Origin: Ruminococcus sp. Zagget11
GTDB taxonomy: Bacteria; Bacillota; Clostridia; Oscillospirales; Ruminococcaceae
Reading direction: 5' to 3'
NCBI GenBank assembly: GCA_001941135.1
Contig: MSHL01000033.1
Location: 1-37,674, forward strand
DNA length: 37,674 nucleotides
The notes under the pieces were generated by a model. The model made no database searches, was not told where the DNA came from, and was given only the letters and a program-made list of their open reading frames with translations. Positions within the stretch are counted from its first letter, which is position 1; each line of letters begins with the position of its first letter. Below are positions 16,716 to 25,091 of this stretch, in pieces. The translations under genes and the position numbers were made by a program.

Positions 16716-17534
16716 ATGATAAAACTGATTGCGTCCGATTTGGACGGTACTCTTCTTAATGACAAAAAACAGCTGCCCGATGGCTTTTTTGATTTCCTGG
16801 ACACCCTTTCGCAAAACGGTATCAGCTTTGCCGCCGCCTCGGGACGACAGTATTACAGCGTTGAGGAGGTGTTCGCCCCGGTCAGGGATAAAATGCTCTT
16901 TATAGCGGAAAACGGCGGAATTGCCTTTGACGGAGGAAAAATGATTTATTCCCACCCTCTCGATAACTCCGATATATTGCGCATCGCCGAAACCATAGAC
17001 GGTCTTTACCGCAAGGGTGTTCGCATGGAGCTTTCGGGGGAAAATGCGGTTTACCTTTTCGGCAATGATACCGAATTTATCGACAGGGTAAAGGTATTTT
17101 GCGGAAAGGGGCACGTTAAGGTCGTAAACAGCTGGCAGGAAGCACTTTCACTGGACAAGATTATAAAAATAGCTATTTACGATGAGGACGCGGAAAATCG
17201 CTCCTATCCTCTGCTTAAAGAGCTTGAACCGAATCTGAATGTAATACTCTCCGCCGCTGTATGGGTTGACGTTGTGGGCGGCGACATAAGCAAAGGACGT
17301 TCACTAAGGGAGCTTATGGCTTATGTGGGCGCAGATTACGATGAAACTATGGCGTTCGGGGATTATCTGAACGATTACGAGATGATTAAGCAGTGCAAAT
17401 ACGGCTTTGCTGTGGAAAATGCTCACGCCGATTTAAAAAAGGCGGCGGCATATATCGCACCGTCCAACAACGATAACGGCGTAATAAAATCCATTTGCAA
17501 AATTGCGGGAATTGAGTATCCGCAGGCACAGTAA
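16716..17534 (+). CDS. Cof-type HAD-superfamily hydrolase
   Basis: A 272-residue phosphatase of the HAD IIB (Cof) group. Motif I DLDGTLL gives the catalytic Asp8 and Asp10, motif II is AAASGRQ, and the C-terminal GDYLNDYEM provides the metal aspartates. The cap region between residues 85 and 185 is typical of sugar-phosphate or cofactor phosphatases. The substrate is not predictable. The ribosome binding site is weak (GAGG about 13 bases upstream) and lies directly after the tandem repeat. Confidence 0.9.
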   Translation: MIKLIASDLDGTLLNDKKQLPDGFFDFLDTLSQNGISFAAASGRQYYSVEEVFAPVRDKMLFIAENGGIAFDGGKMIYSHPLDNSDILRIAETIDGLYRKGVRMELSGENAVYLFGNDTEFIDRVKVFCGKGHVKVVNSWQEALSLDKIIKIAIYDEDAENRSYPLLKELEPNLNVILSAAVWVDVVGGDISKGRSLRELMAYVGADYDETMAFGDYLNDYEMIKQCKYGFAVENAHADLKKAAAYIAPSNNDNGVIKSICKIAGIEYPQAQ

Positions 17535-17618
17535 ATATAGTGTGTCGGTATTTTACGGTCACATTTGTATGTAAGGAAATTGGGTATATATGCATAGTAA
17601 AGGGGGATATGCTCCGAA

Positions 17619-19475
17619 ATGAGTAAGGAAATAGAAAACAAGCTTAAAGAGGTTCTGCTGACGGTGAGAAATCCGTCGCGCTATACGGGCGGCGAGCTTA
17701 ACAGCGTGGTAAAGGACAGGGAAAAGGTTGATGTGCGCTTCGCATTCTGCTTTCCCGACACCTATGATGTGGGAATGTCCCATATCGGCATGAAGATACT
17801 TTATTCTCTCAAAAACAGCCGTGAAAACTGGTGGTGCGAAAGAGTTTTTTCTCCTTGGGATGATTTTGAACAGGTCATGCGCGACAACGATATTCCTCTT
17901 TACGCACTGGAAAGCCTTGACCCTATAAAGGAATTTGACTTTATAGGCTTTACCATACAGTATGAGCTTTGCTATACCACTATACTTAATATGCTGGACT
18001 TAGCGGGACTTCCCGTCAGAGTCAGCGACAGAAGCGATACTGACCCTGTAATCGTTGCGGGCGGACCGTGTGTGTGCAATCCCGAACCCCTGTGCGATTT
18101 TATTGACCTTTTTATAATGGGTGAGGGCGAAGAGGTCAATATGGAGCTTTTGGATCTGTATGAACGCATGAAAAAGAGCGGTACATATTCAAAGGAAGCC
18201 TTTCTTGAAAAAGCCGCGCAAATCGAGGGTATTTACGTCCCACGTTTTTATGACGTTTCCTACGGCAAGGACGGAGTTATCACCTCGGTTACGCCCAACA
18301 GGGATAATATTCCCCCACGGGTAAAAAAGCGTATTATCAAGGATTTTGACAATGTATTTTATCCGGAAAGCTTTGTGGTGCCCTTCGGAGAAATTGTCCA
18401 CGACAGAGCTGTTGTGGAGGTGCTGCGCGGCTGTATTCGCGGCTGTCGGTTCTGTCAGGCGGGATTTATATACCGCCCCTTTAGGGAGAAATCCACCGAC
18501 ACAGTTTGCAAAGAGGTAAAATCCCTTTGCGAATCCACGGGATATGAGGAGGTTTCCCTTTCCTCCCTAAGCACAAGCGATTTTTCCGATATAGAGAATA
18601 TGCTGGCGAAAATCACCGATTACACCGAGGGGGAAAGGATAAGCCTTGCCCTGCCCTCCATGCGTATTGACCGTTTCAGCGAGGAGATAGCGCAGCAGCT
18701 TATAAAGGTGAAGAAAAACGGTCTTACCTTTGCGCCCGAGGCGGGAACGCAGAGGCTTCGCGATGTTATCAACAAGAATATCACCGAGGAGGAGATAATG
18801 CGCTCCTGCACCATTGCATTTTTAGCGGGGTACAGCCAGGTAAAGCTTTATTTTATGATAGGTCTGCCCGATGAGCGCGATGAGGATATAACCGGCATTA
18901 CCGACCTTGCGGTAAGAATTGCGGATCTGTACTACAATCTGAAAAACCGATCCAAGGGACAGAAGCTGCAAATATCCATAAGCTGCGCGACCTTTGTGCC
19001 AAAGCCCTTTACACCATTTCAGTTTGAGCCGCAGATAACCTCCGAGGAAATAAACCGCCGTCAAAGGCTGCTGCTGGACAGCGCAAAGGGTAAGCGATAT
19101 ATCTCCATAAGCTACCATAATTATAAGGTAAGCCTGCTTGAAGCCGTTCTTGCCAAGGGCGACAGACGTATAGCACCCGTTATAGAGCGAGCATGGCGAT
19201 CGGGCTGCCGCTTGGGCAGCTGGGACGAAATGTTCGACTACGATAAATGGGAAAGAGCATTCTCCGCCGAGGGTATTTCCACGGATTTTTACGCCCACAG
19301 GGCAATTGCCTACGATGAAACCACCGCATGGGATCATCTGGATTATCTTGTGGATAAAAGCTTTTTGATAAGGGAGAACAAAAAGGCGTATGAGGCAAGC
19401 ACTACTCCCAACTGCAGGGAACGCTGTTCGGGGTGCGGAGTAAGCAAGGCTGTGGGAGGAAAATGCTTTGAATAA
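17619..19475 (+). CDS. B12-binding/radical SAM protein (TIGR03960 type)
   Basis: A 618-residue protein with an N-terminal cobalamin-binding-like domain (DTYDVGMSHIGMKIL near the start; VAGGPCVCNPEP about residue 150) and a radical SAM barrel whose 4Fe-4S site is CIRGCRFC (Cys272, Cys276, Cys279). A Cys-rich end (CRERCSGCGVSKAVGGKC) suggests a second metal site. It matches the family that is nearly always next to a DUF2344 protein; the chemistry is not established, though a tRNA/rRNA-modifying role is often suggested. GGGGG precedes the ATG by about 12 bases. It overlaps the next gene by eight bases. Confidence 0.9.
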   Translation: MSKEIENKLKEVLLTVRNPSRYTGGELNSVVKDREKVDVRFAFCFPDTYDVGMSHIGMKILYSLKNSRENWWCERVFSPWDDFEQVMRDNDIPLYALESLDPIKEFDFIGFTIQYELCYTTILNMLDLAGLPVRVSDRSDTDPVIVAGGPCVCNPEPLCDFIDLFIMGEGEEVNMELLDLYERMKKSGTYSKEAFLEKAAQIEGIYVPRFYDVSYGKDGVITSVTPNRDNIPPRVKKRIIKDFDNVFYPESFVVPFGEIVHDRAVVEVLRGCIRGCRFCQAGFIYRPFREKSTDTVCKEVKSLCESTGYEEVSLSSLSTSDFSDIENMLAKITDYTEGERISLALPSMRIDRFSEEIAQQLIKVKKNGLTFAPEAGTQRLRDVINKNITEEEIMRSCTIAFLAGYSQVKLYFMIGLPDERDEDITGITDLAVRIADLYYNLKNRSKGQKLQISISCATFVPKPFTPFQFEPQITSEEINRRQRLLLDSAKGKRYISISYHNYKVSLLEAVLAKGDRRIAPVIERAWRSGCRLGSWDEMFDYDKWERAFSAEGISTDFYAHRAIAYDETTAWDHLDYLVDKSFLIRENKKAYEASTTPNCRERCSGCGVSKAVGGKCFE

Positions 19476-20133
19476 AACCACTGTAAGAATGACCTTTGAA
19501 AAAAGCGGCAGGGCAATATATACCTCCCATCTCGATGTGGTGCGAACCATGCAAAGAGCAATAAAGCGCGCCAAGCTCCCCGTTTGGTATACGGAGGGAT
19601 ATAACCCGAAAATATACCTTAACTTCCCACTGGCACTTTCCTTAGGCGTGGAAAGCAGCTGCGAGCCTATGGAAATGGCTGTTGTGGAGGATATGCCCCT
19701 TGAGGAGATGACCCGGCGGCTGAACGGCACTCTTCCCGACGGAATGAGGATTCTCGATTGCCGTTACCCCAAAAACACAAATAAGGACATAGGCTTCGCC
19801 GAATACGAAATAGCATTTTCGCCCGCACACGCCGCCGCGGAAGCCTTTGACCCTTTCGTGGCACAGGAAAAAATCGAGATAAAAAAATTCACCAAAAAGA
19901 AAACCGAGCTTATCGTTGATATAAAGCCCTACGCCATGGTACTTGAAAAAGATCTGTCCGACAGTCTTTTCTCCATTTACATAAGACTTCCCGCGGGAAA
20001 TAACATGAACCTTAATGCAGGAGTATTCAGCGGCGCTTTCTTAAGCTTTGCGGAAAGCAGCGGCAAAAAGCTATCCTGCATCTGCACAAAACGCACAAAA
20101 ATTTTGTGCAAAAACGGCGATATATTCGCATAA
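19468..20133 (+). CDS. DUF2344 / TIGR03936 radical-SAM-associated protein
   Basis: A 221-residue partner of the preceding radical SAM enzyme; in some lineages the two are fused. The N-terminal TSHLDVVRTMQRAIKRAKLP followed by GYNPKIYLNFPLALSLGVES is the family signature. The TTG start at 19468 is well supported: GGAGG lies eight bases upstream inside the previous gene, and the eight-base overlap implies translational coupling. In many Firmicutes the next genes are an RNase E/G and rplU; here a promoter and rplS follow instead. Confidence 0.88.
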   Translation: MNKTTVRMTFEKSGRAIYTSHLDVVRTMQRAIKRAKLPVWYTEGYNPKIYLNFPLALSLGVESSCEPMEMAVVEDMPLEEMTRRLNGTLPDGMRILDCRYPKNTNKDIGFAEYEIAFSPAHAAAEAFDPFVAQEKIEIKKFTKKKTELIVDIKPYAMVLEKDLSDSLFSIYIRLPAGNNMNLNAGVFSGAFLSFAESSGKKLSCICTKRTKILCKNGDIFA

Positions 20134-20165
20134 TGCACATAATTGTCTGTTTCCCAAAAAAACAC

Positions 20166-20194
20166 TTGCAAAACGTTTGTAATTGTGTTATAAT
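20166..20194 (+). promoter_or_regulatory. Promoter of rplS
   Basis: TTGCAA (20166-20171), a 17-base spacer and TATAAT (20189-20194), with a TGTGT extension before the -10. The predicted start near 20201 leaves a leader of about 160 bases. Confidence 0.82.
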
Positions 20195-20200
20195 AAAAAG

Positions 20201-20351
20201 GCATTTGAAATCCGACGGATATCTGCGCAGAAATGTGCGTAGTATCTCGGTCGAGAATAGTGCTGCCGCTGCCATAAGACAGGGTAACATTAAACAGGCA
20301 GTCCGCTGTTTCTTAGGACAGATGTCCGAAACAAGAATGTCGTAATATATA
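20201..20351 (+). promoter_or_regulatory. Structured leader of rplS (candidate L19 leader)
   Basis: The roughly 160-base untranslated leader contains several foldable segments. The clearest is 20307-20333, where TGTTTC pairs with GAAACA around an inner GGAC/GTCC hairpin, about 20 bases before the ribosome binding site. L19 leaders that bind the ribosomal protein for feedback control are known in Firmicutes. I cannot test covariation, so identity with that Rfam family is a guess from position. Confidence 0.5.
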
Positions 20352-20363
20352 GGAGGAAAAACA

Positions 20364-20708
20364 ATGGACGCACTCAAGGCAATAAGTGCCTCAAGCCTTA
20401 AGGTTGAAGTTCCCGCATTTGAAGTCGGCGACACAGTTAAGGTTCACGTAAAAATCAAGGAAGGCGACAAGTACAGAATCCAGATATTCGAGGGTACTGT
20501 TATCGCAAGAAAGCATGGCGGAATTTCCGAAACCTTTACCGTAAGAAGAGTTGCTCACGGCTGCGGTATAGAGAGAGTATTCCCCGTTCACTCACCTATT
20601 GTTGATAAGGTTGAGGTCGTAAGACACGGTAAGGTAAGACGCTCCAAGCTCTACTACCTCAGAGACAGAGTTGGTAAGGCTGCAAAGGTTAAGGAGCAGA
20701 TCCGATAA
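20364..20708 (+). CDS. rplS: 50S ribosomal protein L19
   Basis: A 114-residue ribosomal protein located at the 30S-50S interface. [20 protein letters not shown] and [20 protein letters not shown] are the conserved L19 blocks, and the C-terminus [19 protein letters not shown] is intact. TAGGAGG lies eight bases before the ATG. It has its own strong promoter and a long leader, and is followed by a hairpin at 20733-20754. Synteny with lepB, rbgA, rnhB and yraN downstream is the usual Firmicutes order. Confidence 0.98.
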   Translation: MDALKAISASSLKVEVPAFEVGDTVKVHVKIKEGDKYRIQIFEGTVIARKHGGISETFTVRRVAHGCGIERVFPVHSPIVDKVEVVRHGKVRRSKLYYLRDRVGKAAKVKEQIR

Positions 20709-20732
20709 ACAGTCTTTAAAGGCTGTTATCAC

Positions 20733-20771
20733 CGAGGTGCCGCTTTGCACCTCGCGTGAAAATTCTTTTTA
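20733..20771 (+). terminator. Terminator after rplS
   Basis: An 8-bp perfect stem (CGAGGTGC / GCACCTCG, 20733-20754) with a 6-base loop is followed after 12 bases by five T. A smaller hairpin (AACAG/CTGTT) directly precedes it. The T-run is displaced, so termination may be partial, allowing readthrough into lepB. Confidence 0.5.
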
Positions 20772-20845
20772 ATTTGATTTGTAGGGGAAAGGACGCAATC
20801 TCCTTTCGGTCGGATGCTGTCAGCGTTGTCTGTCGGCGGCTTGTC

Positions 20846-20878
20846 AAAGGGACTGTGGACTGTACACAGCCCCCTTTT
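20846..20878 (+). terminator. Hairpin with T-run before lepB
   Basis: AAAGGG and CTGTG (20846-20857) pair with CACAG and CCCCTTT (20865-20877) around a 7-base loop, ending in TTTT. It sits about 50 bases before the lepB start and looks like a second terminator or an attenuator. I see no promoter between it and lepB. Confidence 0.5.
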
Positions 20879-20925
20879 GCTGCATTTATGCTGCGGTTTA
20901 CTCCGCAACGAAAGGGATGAGTTAT

Positions 20926-21510
20926 ATGGCAAAGTACCAGATTAACTATGAGGCACTGGATGAGGATAAAAACAAGAAAAACGGCACTCCCTACCAGGAG
21001 CTGCTGGAATGGGTTGAAACCATTATATTCGCTTTTTTTGCGGTTATTCTTATATTCACCTTTTTACTGCGTCAAGCGAGCGTTGACGGCGACTCTATGA
21101 ATCCTACCCTCCGGGACGGCGAAAAGCTTATCGTCAATCACTTAGGCTATGAAGCCGAGGCGGGGGATATTGTTATCATTGACTGCGGCGACGAGCTTGG
21201 AAAGGCTATAGTTAAACGTGTAATTGCCACAGAGGGACAAACCGTTGATATAGACTTTGAAAGCGGCGAGGTTCGTGTTGACGGCGAGCTGCTGGAGGAG
21301 GATTACATTGCGGAGCTTACGCTGACCGATGAGGGGGGACACAGCTACCCTGTAACCGTGCCGGACGGCTGCGTTTTCGTCATGGGCGACAACCGCAACA
21401 ACTCCCTTGACAGCCGAAGCTCTTTAATCAGCTTTGTGGACGAGGACGATATCCTTGGCAAGGTTGTTTTCCGCATTTATCCTTTTGAAAAAATCGGAAC
21501 AGTTGAATAA
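20926..21510 (+). CDS. lepB: Signal peptidase I
   Basis: Membrane-anchored Ser/Lys peptidase that cleaves signal peptides of exported proteins. A cytoplasmic N-terminus is followed by one membrane helix (about residues 30-49), then DGDSMNPTL with nucleophile Ser57, KRVIATEG with general base Lys97, and the conserved MGDNRNNSLDSR box. The 194-residue single-helix form is typical of Gram-positive SipS-type enzymes. The ATG at 20926 is preferred because AAAGGG lies nine bases upstream; the in-frame ATG at 20917 directly abuts that site. Confidence 0.96.
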   Translation: MAKYQINYEALDEDKNKKNGTPYQELLEWVETIIFAFFAVILIFTFLLRQASVDGDSMNPTLRDGEKLIVNHLGYEAEAGDIVIIDCGDELGKAIVKRVIATEGQTVDIDFESGEVRVDGELLEEDYIAELTLTDEGGHSYPVTVPDGCVFVMGDNRNNSLDSRSSLISFVDEDDILGKVVFRIYPFEKIGTVE

Positions 21511-21527
21511 ACAAAACGATAGGTGCC

Positions 21528-21603
21528 AAGCTGCGGACTTTACGGGACGGTCGAATATGGGAACGCCTCACATTTGACCGTAAACCGATATTGTCGGCAG
21601 CTT
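21528..21603 (+). ncRNA. Candidate structured RNA between lepB and rbgA
   Basis: AAGCTGC (21528-21534) pairs exactly with GCAGCTT (21597-21603), enclosing TTTACGG / CCGTAAA (21539-21545 with 21578-21584) and a small CCGA/TCGG hairpin (21585-21597). This is a closed multi-helix fold of about 76 bases. AAGCTGC occurs again at 21629-21635 in the loop of the next hairpin, so GCAGCTT has two competing partners. I recognise no known RNA family. The pairings are seen; the regulatory role is inferred. Confidence 0.45.
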
Positions 21604-21612
21604 AGGGACGGA

Positions 21613-21653
21613 AAAACAGGCAAAGCGAAAGCTGCGTCTGCTTTTCTTGTTTT
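21613..21653 (+). terminator. Terminator-like hairpin before rbgA
   Basis: A stem of about 13-14 bp with one mismatch (AAAACA.. pairing with ..TGTTTT, inner AAAGC/GCTTT) and an 11-base loop containing AAGCTGC. The 3' arm is T-rich, as in intrinsic terminators, and ends 18 bases before the rbgA ATG. With the structure at 21528-21603 it could form an attenuator. Confidence 0.5.
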
Positions 21654-21671
21654 AAGAAAGGATTGAGAAAA

Positions 21672-22568
21672 ATGACGAAAACACCGTCAATACAGTGGTT
21701 TCCCGGACATATGGCGAAAACAAGGCGAATGATGCAGAAAAATCTTTCACTTGTGGATGCCGTTGTCGAGGTTATCGATGCAAGAATACCCATATCCAGC
21801 CGCAACCCCGAACTTGATTCCCTTGTGGGTTCAAAGCCGAGGATAATTGTTCTAAACAAGTGCGATGCGGCGGATGAATCTGCCAACCGCCTTTGGATGG
21901 ATTATCTTAAGAAAAGCGGTGCCGCCGTTTTTGCCGCGGATTGCAAAACGGGAAAGGGTCTTAATGCTTTTGCACCCACCGTTCGCGAGGTTCTGGCGGA
22001 GCTTATCGAGAAGAACAATTCCAGAGGAATGGCGGGGCGTGTACTGCACCTTATGGTGGTGGGAATACCCAATGTTGGAAAATCCTCCCTTATAAATAAG
22101 CTTGCGGGACGGAATAAGGCTAAGGTTGAGGACAGACCCGGCGTTACCAGAGAAAAGCAGTGGGTGAAGCTGGCAAACGATATAGATTTGCTTGATATGC
22201 CCGGTGTGCTGTGGCCTAAATTCGAGGATCAGACCGTAGCGGAGCATCTCGCATTCACGGGTGCTGTCAAGGACGATGTCATGGACACGGAGCTTTTGGC
22301 TTGCAGACTGCTTTTAAGGCTAAGGGAAATATGTCCCGAAAATTTGGTACAGCGCTACGGCATCAGCCTTGAAACCGAGGCAAACGAGGAAATGCTCGGC
22401 TGCAGCGAGGGCTATGAGCTTCTGCTCAGGGTCGGAAAGGCAAGGGGAATGCTTATTTCGGGCGGCGAAATAAATACCGAAAGGGCGGCAATTACCCTTT
22501 TGGACGAATTTCGCAGCGGGAAAATCGGCAGAGTTACCCTTGAGCTTCCCACGGAGGGCAGCATATGA
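21672..22568 (+). CDS. rbgA: Ribosome biogenesis GTPase RbgA/YlqF
   Basis: Circularly permuted GTPase needed for late assembly of the 50S subunit. The permuted motif order is visible: the G4 motif NKCDAAD precedes G1 GIPNVGKSS, then DRPGVTR and G3 DLLDMPG. The N-terminal IQWFPGHMAKTRR is the family hallmark. The 298-residue length is normal. AAAGGA nine bases upstream supports the ATG at 21672 rather than the in-frame TTG at 21663. It overlaps rnhB by four bases (ATGA). Confidence 0.96.
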   Translation: MTKTPSIQWFPGHMAKTRRMMQKNLSLVDAVVEVIDARIPISSRNPELDSLVGSKPRIIVLNKCDAADESANRLWMDYLKKSGAAVFAADCKTGKGLNAFAPTVREVLAELIEKNNSRGMAGRVLHLMVVGIPNVGKSSLINKLAGRNKAKVEDRPGVTREKQWVKLANDIDLLDMPGVLWPKFEDQTVAEHLAFTGAVKDDVMDTELLACRLLLRLREICPENLVQRYGISLETEANEEMLGCSEGYELLLRVGKARGMLISGGEINTERAAITLLDEFRSGKIGRVTLELPTEGSI

Positions 22569-23182
22569 AGGGCAGTATCGATTTATATGAATACGACAAA
22601 GCCGTAAGGAACGATTACCCGATATTTTGCGGCGTTGACGAGGCGGGCAGAGGTCCTCTTGCGGGGGACGTGTATGCGGCGGCGGTCATTCTTGACGAAA
22701 GCACCGTGATAGATGGGATTAACGACAGCAAAAAGCTTACCCCAAGGCAGCGTGATCGTCTTTACGATGAGATAATCGAAAAAGCTGCGGCTTACTCTAT
22801 CGGCATTGCGACGGTTGAGGAAATTGAAAGCCTTAACATACTGGAAGCCGCCATGCTCGCCATGAAGCGCGCGGTTGACGGACTTTCCGTAAAGCCACAG
22901 CTTGCCATAGTGGACGGCAACCGCTGTCCTACGCTTGAATGTGAATGTATCAGCGTGGTAAAGGGAGATGCCACCTCCGCAAGTATAGCGGCTGCCTCGG
23001 TTCTTGCAAAGGTAACGAGGGATCGCCGTATGGAGGAGCTTGCCCTTGAATATCCCCGGTGGCGGTTTGAGAAGCACAAGGGATATGGAACAAAGCTTCA
23101 CTATGAAATGCTGGACAAATACGGAGAATCGCCTATTCACAGGCACTCCTTTTTAAAAAAATACTATGCCGCAAAGAAGTAA
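22565..23182 (+). CDS. rnhB: Ribonuclease HII
   Basis: Cleaves RNA in RNA-DNA hybrids and at misincorporated ribonucleotides. The 205-residue protein contains the family boxes CGVDEAGRGPLAGD with Asp25 and Glu26, NDSKKLTPRQR, AIVDGN with Asp117, and KGDATSASIAAASVLAKVTRD with Asp135, so all four metal-binding acidic residues are present. The start overlaps the rbgA stop (ATGA), indicating coupled translation, and its 3' end overlaps yraN by 17 bases. Confidence 0.97.
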   Translation: MKGSIDLYEYDKAVRNDYPIFCGVDEAGRGPLAGDVYAAAVILDESTVIDGINDSKKLTPRQRDRLYDEIIEKAAAYSIGIATVEEIESLNILEAAMLAMKRAVDGLSVKPQLAIVDGNRCPTLECECISVVKGDATSASIAAASVLAKVTRDRRMEELALEYPRWRFEKHKGYGTKLHYEMLDKYGESPIHRHSFLKKYYAAKK

Positions 23183-23552
23183 AAGTGAAATCGGCAGACT
23201 GGGCGAGGAGCTTACCGCATATTATCTGAAGCGTTCAGGATACGAAATTCTGCGCCGAAACTGGCGCATTAAGGGCGGAGAGATTGATATTATAGCCTGC
23301 CGTAACGGAATAATAGCATTTGTGGAGGTAAAGGCCAGGGATATTTCCGCTATGGAAACGGGTGCCGAGGCTGTAAGGCAGCGTAAAAAATCGCTTATTC
23401 TGCGGGCGGCACAGGAATATTCCTACAGATATCCCCATGATATGCAGCCCAGATTTGATATTGCCGAGGTTACCGTAAAGAACGGCAAGGCAATTAGGCT
23501 GTGCTATTTCGATAATGCCTTTGACGGCGGCAATTCCGATTATATACTATAG
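23166..23552 (+). CDS. yraN: UPF0102/YraN-family endonuclease-like protein
   Basis: A 128-residue protein of the restriction-endonuclease-like fold. GRLGEELTAYYLKRSGYEIL followed by GEIDIIACRNGIIAFVEVKA carries the PD-(D/E)xK-type residues (E..D..EVK). Commonly found after rnhB, as here; the cellular substrate is not established. The start overlaps the rnhB end by 17 bases with no strong ribosome binding site of its own, suggesting coupled translation. Confidence 0.93.
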   Translation: MPQRSKSEIGRLGEELTAYYLKRSGYEILRRNWRIKGGEIDIIACRNGIIAFVEVKARDISAMETGAEAVRQRKKSLILRAAQEYSYRYPHDMQPRFDIAEVTVKNGKAIRLCYFDNAFDGGNSDYIL

Positions 23553-23568
23553 ATAAAGGATGGTAGAT

Positions 23569-25068
23569 ATGTATTACAAAAGCACGAGAAACAGCAGTGT
23601 AAATATAAGCGCTGCTCAAGCTATTGTTCAAGGAATTTCCGATGACGGCGGACTTTTCGTTCCCGCGGAAATACCGAGCATAACAATGGATGAAATTGCG
23701 GCGCTGGGCGATATGACCTATGCCGAAAGAGCTGCCTGCATTTTTTCTAAATTTCTCACCGACTTTACCGATGAAGAGTTGAAATACTGCACCGAAAGCG
23801 CTTACAACGATAAAAGCTTTGCAACCGCAGATATCGCGGAGCTTTCCCACCTGTTTGACGGCACCTATGTACTGGAGCTGTGGCACGGGCCTACCTGTGC
23901 GTTTAAGGATATGGCGCTGCAAATTCTCCCTTATCTCCTTACAACCTCGCTGAAAAAACTGGGAATGAACAAGAAGGTCGTAATACTGATTGCTACCTCG
24001 GGAGATACGGGAAAAGCCGCTCTTGAGGGATTTGCCGATGTGGAGGGCACCTCAATAATGGTATTCTATCCCCGTGACGGCGTTTCGGCTATGCAGAAGC
24101 GGCAGATGACCACCCAGGACGGCGGAAATGTTTCCGTGTGCGCACTGGAGGGCAATTTTGACGATTGTCAGAACGGTGTAAAGGCTATTTTCACAGATGA
24201 AAAGGTTAAAAAGCAGCTCGATGAACATGGTATGATGTTCTCCAGTGCAAACTCTATCAACTGGGGCAGACTTGCACCGCAGATTATCTACTATATATCC
24301 ACATATGCGGAGCTGCTGAAAAACAACGCTGTAAGCAAGGGTGAAAAGATAAATATAGTAGTTCCCACAGGAAATTTTGGAAATATACTTGCGGCATATT
24401 ACTCCAAGAGAATGGGGCTTCCCGTAAACAAGCTGATATGTGCGTCAAATGCCAACAACGTTCTTACCGACTTTATCAATACAGGTGTTTACGACAGAAA
24501 CAGGAGCTTCTACACCACCATTTCCCCGTCAATGGATATACTTATTTCCTCTAATCTGGAAAGACTGCTTTACATCCTCAGCGGCGAGAATGATGCTAAA
24601 ATAAGAGAATGGTTCGGCGCTCTCTCCAAAACGGGAAGATATGAGGTTGACGACAGCGTAAAGGCGCTTATCTCCGAAAGCTTCTGCGCAGGGTACTGTG
24701 ACGACAAGGGCACAAAGGAAGCTGTTAAGAGCGTTTACGATAAATATTCCTATACAATGGACACTCATACCGCCGTTGCTTACAAGGTCTATGAGGACTA
24801 CAAGGCAAAGACGGGCGACAATACCAAGACGGTTATCGCTTCCACTGCAAGCCCTTACAAATTCAGTGCCAGTGTGCTTGACGCAATCGACAGCAGTGCT
24901 GTTTCCGACGATGAATATGCAATGGTAGATAAGCTTTGCGAGCTGTCAGGCTACGATATACCGAAATCCTTGGCGGAGCTTAAGGGCAAGGCTGTTCGCT
25001 TCGATAAGGTTATCGGCAGAACGGAAATGGAAAGCTTCGTGCTTTCATCACTGGGTATAACGGAGTAA
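23569..25068 (+). CDS. thrC: Threonine synthase
   Basis: PLP enzyme converting O-phosphohomoserine to threonine. The 499-residue length is that of the long class. Visible are ISDDGGLFVP near the N-terminus, the PLP-lysine motif CAFKDMALQ with Lys113, SGDTGKAAL for phosphate binding, and the PTGNFGNILAAYY loop. The start at 23569 is preferred: AAAGGA lies eight bases upstream, against an in-frame ATG at 23560 that is too close. It follows yraN by 16 bases. No other threonine genes are nearby, so its position is operonic convenience rather than a pathway cluster. Confidence 0.96.
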   Translation: MYYKSTRNSSVNISAAQAIVQGISDDGGLFVPAEIPSITMDEIAALGDMTYAERAACIFSKFLTDFTDEELKYCTESAYNDKSFATADIAELSHLFDGTYVLELWHGPTCAFKDMALQILPYLLTTSLKKLGMNKKVVILIATSGDTGKAALEGFADVEGTSIMVFYPRDGVSAMQKRQMTTQDGGNVSVCALEGNFDDCQNGVKAIFTDEKVKKQLDEHGMMFSSANSINWGRLAPQIIYYISTYAELLKNNAVSKGEKINIVVPTGNFGNILAAYYSKRMGLPVNKLICASNANNVLTDFINTGVYDRNRSFYTTISPSMDILISSNLERLLYILSGENDAKIREWFGALSKTGRYEVDDSVKALISESFCAGYCDDKGTKEAVKSVYDKYSYTMDTHTAVAYKVYEDYKAKTGDNTKTVIASTASPYKFSASVLDAIDSSAVSDDEYAMVDKLCELSGYDIPKSLAELKGKAVRFDKVIGRTEMESFVLSSLGITE

Positions 25069-25091
25069 CGCCCAAAAGGAGGATTCCCCCA

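Noticed and set aside
20134-20363. Hidden small gene or tRNA before rplS
   Set aside because: No cloverleaf fold or anticodon arm is visible and the frames are short; promoter plus leader explain the stretch.
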